From the NCBI RefSeq assembly GCF_036417845.1, contig NC_089980.1, positions 133,388,516-133,452,515 on the forward strand: 64,000 nucleotides of DNA, read 5' to 3'. The translations under genes were made by a program, and so were the position numbers. Below are positions 23,257-34,000 of the stretch, piece after piece. Positions within the stretch are counted from its first letter, which is position 1. Each line of letters opens with the position of its first letter. The notes under the pieces were generated by a model. It saw only the letters and a list, made by a program, of their open reading frames with translations, did no database searches and had not been told where the DNA came from. Source of the stretch: Apteryx mantelli. Its lineage: Eukaryota; Chordata; Aves; Apterygiformes; Apterygidae.

Positions 23257-26200
23257 TCAATTATTTTTTCTCCATGGATAAAATTGCCAGGGCATGTTTG
23301 AGAAAGCCCAGGAATATGGAGATCCTAAACATGATGAAGCATGGTGCAAGATGAGACAATTACTTATGATATATGACAGGATGATTCTATTTTTTACTTC
23401 CTCTTTAATTTTACTTGTTTCATCTGCATGTTGCATCTCATGTTTACTTTTTTCATTTTTTTGTACATACCCAGCGGAAGAGATTCTCAATTGGAGCATC
23501 CAGGTACACACTCATTCCCAAGGGAGGGAAAGGGGGAATCTGATAATTACTCTAGTAAGGGATATTAGATCAGCACTGAGAAAGAGAAGTAGCTGAGTGA
23601 GGCTGGATGGATGCCTGCAGAGAAGAAAGATACTGAAGAAGAGGTGCTCAGACAAGTACACTGACCTTCTCTAACATAGCAACCCACTTGTGCTTGGTCA
23701 TTAAGAATCCTCCTGGACATCCAGTCTACAAAAGAAGGGTAAGTGTTATATCCCCCACGTACAAAGACTGACTGTTCAAGGCAGGCTTATAGCTTGGAGA
23801 AAAAGGTAGTTCACTAGTTAGGGAAAATAGTCTAGCACCCAGAAAACCTGGCTTGGAGATCCAGGTCACTGAAACAACCGAACTGTAAATGCGTAGCCAA
23901 GAAATTCCCCGAAAGCATCTACATTTGTTGTGTGGCATATAGAGGGAAAGTCGTCAAAGAGAGGGCTTAGACACAGAGGCAGTCTCTGAACAGCTTCAGA
24001 GTTACTTCTTCCTACTGAGGGCATAGGGAGCTTGGCCTCATCCTTTAGGAGAACCAGTTACCTAGAATGGGATTCATGTCATCTTTAGCTTTAGCAGTCT
24101 ACAGTATAGATGTTTACATCTCATCTAGTTCCCTACCTTTATTTATAGTCAGTGGATTAAATAGGCAGGTCTAGTGTTTAATACACCTCATGCTAAAGCA
24201 GGTTTCTACCAGCAGGTCAGATGAATGACACCTTATTGCTAGAATGATAAATATGAATGTCCTCATCTCTTTGCTGACTATAAAGGAAAATGGGGATAAC
24301 TTAGGATAACTTGGATATGAATGTTTTGCACTGGTAATGCCTAAATTTAAAAACAGAAAACCTACTCCAGGTGCCTAAAAATAAGGTGGGTACCCAGCTT
24401 AGAAACAGCAGATGCCTGACATTCACTGCCCTGATCTACTGCACATCTCCTGAATAGAAAGTGATTGCATGTCTGTGTTTCCCATCTGCAGGTAATATGG
24501 AAATACCTCTGTGTTCCCACACCTGAGAGGACTTTAAATACTCACAAGACTGTAAGTAGCCCAGGTGATAAGGTAATGAGAGAGAGCAGAGCAGCACCTT
24601 CAGGAGAGAATTTCCTGGTATGTTGCCTAACCATGATGATGGAGGTTAACAAAAGATTAATGATGAGCTGCACTGTGAGAATGGGGAAATTTAAGTTATT
24701 TTAAATGCATTTGTCTGCATGAGAAGAGCACAAATTTAACTTTTCAGGCAGTCTTGGCTATCTTAGCTGCTTTTGTTTGACTGCTGATTTTATCTGCCTT
24801 GCAGTCAAATTTCTGCAAACTCTGATTTCTTAGTCTTTTGACAGCTAACGGGGAAAGGTCTATGAACCACGAGGGAAAAGCAAGGGCATGATTTTCCTCT
24901 GACTGGCACACTGCATTAGCCATTTAGCTGGCATCCAGCACAAGCTAGTCACTGGGGATCCAGCAGGGAAAGAAGGACCTCTGGGGACAAGTCATCCCAG
25001 GGTATCAGGTCCTTAAGAAGTGTGGGAGAATCATGCTATGGAGTGTCCCTCCCCCATCAGCATTTCTTGTGGGACCTAGTCAGCTACCTCAGATTGGCTA
25101 ACTAACTCACCAGTGGCCAGAGTTAGGTGAGCTAGATTCCTCACTTCGTGTACGGATCTAGCAAGTAAATTGCTAGCAAATCAGAACAGTAGGTGGGTTG
25201 CATTACTGCTTCATTCACTTGGTGTAGAGATTTGTGATGTCAGAAGGCATAAAACCACAGACATAAGGTTCAAGGTGCAAGAGAGTGGAGTCTCAGGCCT
25301 CTACAATGCCTCAAGAAATGAGCGGGAGGTTCAGGAGGTGATCATCTTTCAAGTGAGTCAGCACTGAACAAATGACCTGTTTCAATGATAAGGATGGTAA
25401 GATGCTGAAGTGAGTAATATAATCCCTTCTAAAGTTACAGCAACCTGCAGGAGGCCTTTGTGCACCGTGCTTTCTGCTCGGGTTTATGAAGTGGCTTTAA
25501 ACCTGGCGGCGGGTGCCTGTGAACCAGAGTGCGTGCATGCACTCCCACTTCGTATTGCAGCTGCTTCCCAAGAAAGTCTAAATATACTCCTGCCTCCTCT
25601 TTCTGGTAAGAAGTGAAACTGAAGTCCTAGCAGCTTGTGGTAATTGAAAGTCTGATAGCAACGTTTGCACAAGCAAGGGTGGTGCTTCTTGGTCACAGAC
25701 AAATTCCATCTTTGGGATCTGAGTTTGGCCTCTCAGAAAGCCATCCCTTCTGTGCACCGCACAGTTTTGTCGGGATGCAGAGTGGTACTGCTTCCCGCTA
25801 CTGGTCTGAAGTCGAGCTTAGAAAGGCTTCAAGTGGCAATTCAAGTTTAGAAGGGATTAAATTTCAGCATTGGGTCAAGACTGGACTTTACATTAAAATA
25901 GGTCTGAACACATTCATGTGAGCACGCCAGGATCTGTGTTTGCATGTGTGATTTCAGAAACTGAATCTGGTTCTAGATACTGTACCTAGCACCGGTGTCT
26001 GTAAGAATTCAAACAAATACAGGCTCTGAACACTCATGTGCTTTTGGGTGAGGAGCTTAGAAATGCATATAAAATCCATAAAAAACATTAACCAAGGTTA
26101 CCATTAATGATTTTCAAATAAGGCAAATTACATTTATATCCTAGGAATCCATACTCTTCTCTACATACATGGAATATCCCAAAATATCCTACGTACCAAG

Positions 26201-27690
26201 AGCATATTGCAATATGTAATGAAAAAATTACTTTAAAAATTATTTTAAAAATTATTTAATATGAATAAATTATATATTAAATAAATATAATTAAATATAC
26301 CTACTCAAACTCAGAGGTCTTATACAAAATATCACTTTGAAAATCTGCATCAATAAATCACAGTGTTCAAAAGCAGTCCTATTCCTCTAGTTTTGAAACT
26401 TAAACTCACTCATCACTCCCACAGAAAAAGGAAAAGAAAAGAGGATTTTGGAAATAATTGTGGGTTACTGGAAATATGCTGTAAAGGCCCACGTGGCAAA
26501 GCCTGTTCCAGAGGCCAAGACCTGGCACCCAGTGTACCCTGACTCTGTCTCTGCTGTCAGATTAAAAAACTACTATTTGAGTCACTTCAGCAATGACCTT
26601 TCTGCAGTCCTCTCACTTTTTAAGCAGCCTTTTAACAATCTACTCACTGCTTTAAAGATATTAATTTGCCTATGAATTTTGGAGCAATAGAAAGCTTTCT
26701 GATTTCATAAACTTGTGCATCTCCTGGAATTCTTGTTTTACAAATTGTGGTCTGTTTCTGGGTCTGTTTCTATTCTTTCAGGTACAATATACCAGGCCTA
26801 GCTGGACTGTGCTTTATGTGACTAATCACACTATGACTCCTGTGGAGTTGTGCTGTTTCAAAATTTCTTGAGTAATAGTCTGTTATGAGTACATACTTAT
26901 TCCCATGTCATGCGAACAAATTTGTTCTCACAGTTTGTCATGGGCCATCTGCTGTTTCATCTTTGCTCCTGGCTTAATTTCAGTGAGATTTTATTCACTC
27001 CCTGACAAAATGTGCATTTTTTTACTCATTTGGGACCAGATTTTCCAAGAACCTCAGGTCCTTCTCTGACACCTGAGAGACTAAGCCAGATTTTCTGAAG
27101 TGCACAGACGCTCCTGTTATTTCCTGCAAAAGAGGAGATGCTCTGACATCTCTGTGTGGAGGAGAAGTGGGGAAAGGTAATAGTGTCGGGCAGTGGGCAT
27201 TTCCTCATGATCTTTGTTGACTAACACATTTTTTCCCATTTTGCTCAAAGTACTACCCAGATGAGGCTCTCACAGGCTGCACTTCATGGGGGCCAGACTG
27301 AAACACATGAAAGATGAAAGGCCTTGGGAGAGGTGCACAACAGAGCCTGGAGCAAAGCCCTGTTTCATCTTCTTCCCCATCAACTGACATTGCCAACACA
27401 GCCCTCTAAAGACTTCCTTTACTGTACTGTTCTTTCAGTGTTTCTTCATATATGGGGGAAACCTGCCTTCTACCACCACCCCTCACAGCGCAGGTATAAG
27501 GCATAGCAGAAAAATGTGCTGTGTGTGCCTAGCCCTCACTGTAGGACCTCACGCAAGGACCTCATCTGCTCCCCGCCAGCCTGTGGTCCCCTTCCCAGCA
27601 ACTTGCTGAGATGGAGAAGTGGCTGGAGAGAGTGTTTAGATGCTCTGAAACTAAAACAAGACTGGCAGCTACTTCCAGAGAGCCAAAAAA
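23257..27690. other. gene-poor DNA with an AT-rich stretch
   Basis: No gene is supported. Two short plus-strand exon-like segments with good splice signals occur at 23680-23738 and 24492-24551. From about 26210 to 26305 the sequence is almost entirely A/T (many TTTAAA, ATTA and TATATTA motifs). Confidence 0.4.
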
Positions 27691-27691
27691 A

Positions 27692-27855
27692 TCCAGTAAG
27701 GAGAAGAAAATGTACTCAATCAGACCAGATGTCCATCCAGTCCTATATTTTGTCTGTGACAACCATTGGTAACTGCTGCCTCAAAGGAAGCTACCCAAAA
27801 CTCTTCAATGACAGTTATGCCATGATCTGCCACAGGAAATTTCCCTGACTTTTCA
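27692..27855 (-). mobile_element. CR1 LINE 3' fragment, old subfamily
   Basis: The plus strand reads antisense CR1 blocks: 'CAATCAGACCAGATGTCCATCCAGTCCTATATTTTGTCTGTGACAACC', then 'GCCTCAAAGGAAG', 'ATGACAGTTATGCCATGATCTGCCACAGGAAATTTCCCTGAC'. The order matches the amniote CR1 consensus 'ATCAGACCA.TGGTCCATCTAGTCC.GTATCCTGTCTGTGACAG..', with the expected divergence of an old copy. Confidence 0.75.
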
Positions 27856-28196
27856 TTATTGAGTCAGATCTTTGGTCCAGGACAGATGTTTACGCTGTCT
27901 AGTATCGCCTTTTATACAATAAAGGCCAACAAATTTGACCTCAGATAAGACTCAAAATGGTATTTAACTGCCTGGACTACAGCTGAAAGTTGATGCTTAA
28001 TTACCTTTTTGAATCTGGACCTTAGCTGCACTGGACTGAAACCCAAAAGGTTTTTTCTTGTCTTGAAGCAGATAGCCATTCCAAGATGTTTAATTATTCT
28101 GAGAGTCTTGTTTTCTTTCCCTAATAAGTACTATTGTGTTTCTGAATGCTCTCGTTATGTTCTCATTAGTTTTGTAAACATCCCATCCTCATCCCG

Positions 28197-29098
28197 CTTT
28201 TTTCTTTTCCTTTTTTCTTTTCTTTTCCTTTTTTCTTTTCTTTTCCCTTTTTTCTTTTCTTTTCCCTTTTTTCTTTTCTTTTCCCTTTTTTCTTTTCTTT
28301 TCCCTTTTTTCTTTTCTTTTCCCTTTTTTCTTTTCTTTTCCCTTTTTTCTTTTCTTTTCCCTTTTTTCTTTTCTTTTCCCTTTTTTCTTTTCTTTTCCCT
28401 TTTTTCTTTTCTTTTCCCTTTTTTCTTTTCTTTTCCCTTTTTTCTTTTCTTTTCCCTTTTTTCTTTTCTTTTCCCTTTTTTCTTTTCTTTTCCCTTTTTT
28501 CTTTTCTTTTCCCTTTTTTCTTTTCTTTTCCCTTTTTTCTTTTCTTTTCCCTTTTTTCTTTTCTTTTCCCTTTTTTCTTTTCTTTTCCCTTTTTTCTTTT
28601 CTTTTCCCTTTTTTCTTTTCTTTTCCCTTTTTTCTTTTCTTTTCCCTTTTTTCTTTTCTTTTCCCTTTTTTCTTTTCTTTTCCCTTTTTTCTTTTCTTTT
28701 CCCTTTTTTCTTTTCTTTTCCCTTTTTTCTTTTCTTTTCCCTTTTTTCTTTTCTTTTCCCTTTTTTCTTTTCTTTTCCCTTTTTTCTTTTCTTTTCCCTT
28801 TTTTCTTTTCTTTTCCCTTTTTTCTTTTCTTTTCCCTTTTTTCTTTTCTTTTCCCTTTTTTCTTTTCTTTTCCCTTTTTTCTTTTCTTTTCCCTTTTTTC
28901 TTTTCTTTTCCCTTTTTTCTTTTCTTTTCCCTTTTTTCTTTTCTTTTCCCTTTTTTCTTTTCTTTTCCCTTTTTTCTTTTCTTTTCCCTTTTTTCTTTTC
29001 TTTTCCCTTTTTTCTTTTCTTTTCCCTTTTTTCTTTTCTTTTCCCTTTTTTCTTTTCTTTTCCCTTTTTTCTTTTCTTTTCCTTTCCTTTTTCTTTCT
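28197..29098. repeat. 19-bp satellite-like array in a 902-nt uninterrupted polypyrimidine tract
   Basis: Every plus-strand base from 28197 to 29098 is C or T. After a short irregular start, one 18-bp unit (28211-28228) is followed by about 45 consecutive 19-bp units, TTTTTTCTTTTCTTTTCCC, from 28229 to about 29082. They are essentially identical; the last is slightly shortened. The array ends in CCTTTCCTTTTTCTTTCTG. Such uniformity implies recent expansion, gene-conversion homogenisation or an assembly-collapsed or expanded repeat. A tract of this length and purity can form intramolecular triplex (H-DNA) and slow replication or transcription. Long open frames on both strands across it are forced by base composition: stop codons need purines on the plus strand or T on the minus strand. 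Confidence 0.97.
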
Positions 29099-30806
29099 GT
29101 TTTTTGGACAAAGTTTTGGTCTCAATTAACTCCTATTGCAGTGAGTTTCTCAGGTTAGTTTCACAGTGTGTGAGAAAGTATTTCCATTTACACAGCAGAT
29201 TTTTGACATGAATTAGTCAGATATAATTTCCTCCAAACCCACCCTGGGTTTACAGTCTGTACCTCTCCCAATAGCATTTCTCAGCACGCATGATCCTAGA
29301 ACAAGCCAGTGACGAGATGAAATCCAGCAGGTAGCAAGAGATACAAAAGGGACCCAAGTCTGAGGCAACTAGGAACGTTAAAGAAATGGGCAGTCATACC
29401 AGTAACACATTCTGAAGGTTCAGACAGGTTTTTTCTTTGCTGATTTGAGATTAGTTTAATTTCTTTACATATATGCTCTGGAGCTTTCAAAGCAGATTCA
29501 AATGTTGATTAACCAAATGTAGTAATATTAATCTGCTCTTTTTTTTCCAGGAAAAATGCGAGACACACCATCCAGTCTTATGGTTTTTGTACCCAGTGAG
29601 TCAAGTCTGGAAATTCAGCACACATGAGTCAAAGAGATTTCAGGTTCTGACAAAGCATCCAGCAAGGGCATTGTTCAGCCAGCAGTGGACAGACCACTAT
29701 TACCCTTCTCCACATGGCTCTTCTTGGGGTGACTAACGGTACAAACTACATCCAGGCTGGGTTATCTTGAACCTGCGTTGTGTTAAGCTTTAGGTGGTAT
29801 TGTCCCTTTCAAAGGCTTGTCTTTCCCTGGGTATGTACCATCTAATTGCCCCAGCACAAGGCTTCTGCAAAGCCTTACAGTGTGTGTAAGAATCTTATAC
29901 CGTAGCAGACCAATAGTCCAGCAGTCCTTACCCAGTAACATTTCTCAGGCTCTGGAGACTCAGTATGTAAAAACAAGGGAAGATGCAGAAGAGTCTCTTG
30001 TCCCACCCTGAGCAGGACCAAGGCTGTTTACCTTCCTTGGTGAGCAATATTTGGGTGAAAGAGAGAGAGGCTGTGTAGGAGGCCATGATTAGGTGCACAG
30101 CAGAGCACCTCTGCAAGATTAGTTTGGCTGTTTCACTAACCTAAAAGTCTGCAGTCCAAAACCTGCTTGTCAAGCTGAAGGTGGACACTTTGGCTGTGCC
30201 TAGGTGATTTGAAGATGTCAGGGGAATGAATGATCTTGCCTTAAGTATGTGAGAAAAGTAGAAAATAACTCATGGAATCCATTAAATTTTCATATATTTC
30301 CCAGTATGTTTCCTCCCCAGAGGGATGGTGCTATTTTTAGGAAAATAATCTTGTAACAAAAATCCCCTGAAACTGCACAGCCTGAGGTGCTTTTTCTCTT
30401 GTTCATACAATGAGGAACCACATAGGCTATATCTTCCCTACAGAGTTAATCTGGGTGGGAGCTATCCATATCTGAACACCTGAATTATGCCAGTCTGGAC
30501 ATGAGTTATTTCCCTGAATGACCCTACTGTGTCTTAGCTGTTTCTGAAGTTACCCAAGTGTGTTGGGAGAGTTGGAGGGGAGGAGGCATATCTCATAATT
30601 CTTTGTATTTAGATACTCTGGGATTCTTTCCCAATGTCTTGTGTCAGATGTGGGAGAACTTGTTTACTGCAAAGAAAGACTTTAGAAAGGCTTTTGGGAA
30701 AGTCCTGAAAGATTAGACTCACTCGTGATCTGATCTGGGCCCTCACTGCAAAGTGGGTGAGTGCCAGTCCATGGTCAGATAGGACCCAGGCTGCTCATTC
30801 CCCTCC
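29099..30806. other. non-coding DNA, nothing recognised
   Basis: This stretch carries short random open frames, no splice-bounded exon of note and no identifiable repeat. A region near 29860-29960 vaguely recalls CR1 'CAGACCAATAGTCCA' sequence but is too weak to call. Confidence 0.4.
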
Positions 30807-30810
30807 TCAG

Positions 30811-31083
30811 GTCTCCTGGCCTGGACTGAAACCACCTCCAAGCCTGAGTGAAGTTTTTAACACATGGACAGTGCGGAGTTGGTGCCCTGAAGATGTACCT
30901 TTTGTTCTAACTGCTAGATATGTCCAGGCAATCGTGGCAGAAATCATGGAAATGCTGTCTTCACAAAGACATTTTGTCTCCAATAACATTTTCATTTTAC
31001 ACCCAAGTCTAGCTGGAGGTGAATTCTTTTGTTTAATGAAGAGCCACAGCTCCTTTGGAACAAAATGTTCTCCTGTAAGCCGG
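30811..31083 (+). CDS. candidate exon (91 open codons), not recognised
   Basis: On the plus strand a strong acceptor (ctcattcccctcctcag) at 30810 is followed by an open frame of 91 codons, ending at a good donor CGG/GTGAGC (31083/31084). An alternative donor lies at about 31074. Both ends are phase 0. The peptide has mixed protein-like composition (VLTARYVQAIVAEIMEML followed by a Cys/Ser-rich C-terminus). The start is not defined because the exon opens upstream without an ATG. An opening this long is expected many times by chance in 64 kb, and no neighbouring exon is seen, so this is only a candidate for a coding exon or lncRNA exon. Confidence 0.22.
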
Positions 31084-34000
31084 GTGAGCCTCTGGTTTTA
31101 TTGAAGAACAGTCCTGCAGACCAAGACAATGCTGTACTTCACTACCCTTTTTGAATTACCACTCTGTCATTTCCCAGAGGAATATGATCGGCCGACCACT
31201 AAACTCTGCTTTAAGATCTTATGCCCGATCTAAATGAGACAGAATGAAGCCCTGGAGAGATTTCAACGCTTGCTTTGTTGAAACAACATTGCTCTGTTTG
31301 GAATGTATTTGCCTTTGTACTGGGGAATGAAAATGTAACCCAGTGCCCAGTTTTGAAATATATAAATATAGCGTCCAATATGCTTTTTGTAATGTAGCAT
31401 ACATAAAGAGATCCATAGCATATGCTTTCATTCTTATGCAGCCCTTTTTCTCCAAGATCTTCAATCAGATTTGAAACCTTCAAGCCTTCAGCTCTGTGAC
31501 AGCTTAGTGAAGGAGGAACATATAATTTCTGTGTTACAGGCTGGCACAGCGACCCAGTTTGGGATTCTGTAGCAGACTTTGAAATGAAACCTAGACCTGT
31601 GCTGCAACCATAAATTCATCCTTTTCCTCCTTCTAGTTAAGTTACACTAGCCAGCAGTCACCCAAATGTACGTGACACCCGCTCAAACTTCAGTCAGGGG
31701 CACTGTCACTTGGCTCCTGGGTCGTCTTCATGCTTTACTTTATTACCCTTAGATTATGGTCTGAACAGGCCTAAGGATATGGTCCAGACCATATCACCTT
31801 ATGGTTGAATCTGGAGCTGGCAACATTTGGACAGCTGAGATTGCATCTTCTGACCGCCCGTTCTCACAAATTCATTGCTGTTTGAATGTGCACCGATTTC
31901 ATGAACCCAAGGCCCTTGCTATAGTATAAACTGTGTATTGCATGACACCTTTATCAGGTAGGTACCAGCAGCCAGGGAATTTGGGGCACATGACGAGGAT
32001 GGAGGGATAGCACTAGGGGCTCCCCATGCCCTCATCCCTCCCCATACCCACCCTTCCCACCTCGTGTCCCCCTGAATAACTGACTGCGGAAGATGTCAGC
32101 CCACTCGAAAAGCAAACAAATATGCCCATCTAGCACAGACAGAAGCACTCTTGTGTCCATCAGAGTTCATGTCCTTTGAACAGTGCAGGTGCTAATTCCT
32201 GTCTGATATTTTGGGCCATGTAGGGTGGGCTTAGACACCTCCACTGGGTGGAGGAAGACACCTCAACAGGGCAGGAAGGAGTGATTCAGCCACTCCTCGC
32301 TGTGAGTCAATATTTGCCCAATGTCTCTGAGTGTTGGGGTGGGCTAGTCTCTCTCCACAGACACGTTCTCAGCCTCCTGAAAAAAGTACCCAGAGCTACG
32401 AGCCTGAGAAGGTGCTGGAGGACATCTTCTGGAAGAAGGCCCTCTTTTTAGGCTGCATTTTGGCTGCAAACTGGTGTGCTGTGACTGCGTCTCCTTTTCT
32501 TGTTTTTTTTTTTTTTCTAATTGTAGTCTGGAGTCTTTCCTTAATGGGACAGAAAAGTCTTTGAGACTGGAAATGTGCTCTTCTCTTTGTTTCTGGTAAG
32601 ACATAACACTGGCCTCGTGGGACTGCACTCCAACAGGGATATTTTAGTTCTGCCTGGCTCGAATTCTTGCTGGCCCGCGGTCTGATTGCTATTTGTCACT
32701 GGGACGATACGCGCCCTGGAACCCAGACTGCCCTCGCGGCTGCTCCTCCTGTACACTGGAGCCCTGAATCTGGCTGTGCTTCCCAAGTGTTTCCACGAGG
32801 CAAACGGTAACACTAATTTCAGCTGGACACCGTAGTCCTTGCTTACATTCCTAATGGATTGTGTTGTGCTGCTTGTGTTCTCCGCGTTAAACATGTTGCT
32901 AGACTTCACCCTTGAAGTAGTTGTGTTTTGCTGGCAGACGATTATAATCCTCTGTTTGAGCGGTTTCAGATGAGAGAGCAGTTTGAGATCCCACCTGATA
33001 GATGGAGATACCCTTCTGGCCCATCCTACGAGCTCAGTGAAACATCAGATTCTCATATATACTGGTGTAGAAAAGGAATAATTCCACTAGCATCAGTGTC
33101 GTTATGCCAGTGTAATCACGGGATAAGGAGAAGACATAGGCCTGCAGGGTGGTTTTTTTGTTTTTGGCGGGGGGAAGCCACGCTGACTGCAAAACCACAG
33201 CACAATTATTTTTAAATGAGAAAAATCTCTTTAAGACAGATCAGCCCCTTAAAAAGAGAGACAAATAGAACGAAGGAAATGGGGCAGTTTGCAACAAAAG
33301 AAGGGGTAAATAGCCAAAGTCAGTACAGTTGCAGAGAGAAAAACCCAGAAATGAAGTAGTTTATGAATTACATTATCAAAACTTGTCATAGCACAAGAGA
33401 TGAGATTGTAGAAACAGGTTTATTCTCAGCACATGCGTGGAAAAATGTAAACCTCAGTAAGAACCACTGAGTAAACCTGAGAAAAGAAAATGACTGTGCC
33501 TGGAAATGTTTAGGGGATGGTGTTTGTCAATTAATGAAATGAGAGGCCACCGTTTGCAGTTTGGTACAGAGCAAAGACACAGACAGATTCAGTCCAAAGA
33601 AGGAGACAATTTCTTTTTCCCCAATAAAGAAGAATGCTGGGCAATTTTGTTCTGTGCTTCATCTGCAATTGATCTTTTTTCTTACATGAAACCTGGTGAT
33701 TATTGAAAAGAGAAATTTTGCTCTGTGTGGCTGGGCAGGGGGTCATAATTACTCATGCCACCAGGTTCCAGTTTGCCTTCAGGTTTGTTGATTTTGATGA
33801 CAAGCCTTTACCACTCAGCTTCTTAGTCATGTCAGCAGCTTTCCCAAAGGGGCAGTGATGTTTTTTGTGTTGCACTGCACAAACCAGAGAGCTGCTCAAG
33901 CCAAAAAGCATCGAACCAGATCGGACTCTGGGCTTTAAGCAACCTCATGGTTTGGCTACGTTTGGATCCAGCCTCACAGTTTGGATTCATCTCTAATAGA

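Noticed and set aside
28009..29211. 400-codon plus-strand frame rich in Phe/Ser/Leu, and 318/319-codon minus-strand frames rich in Lys/Glu/Arg
   Set aside because: They are produced by the C/T-only 19-bp array: no stop codon can occur in such DNA in any frame.
29860..29960. CR1-like phrase CAGACCAATAGTCCA
   Set aside because: Only a few bases match and the blocks that should follow are absent.
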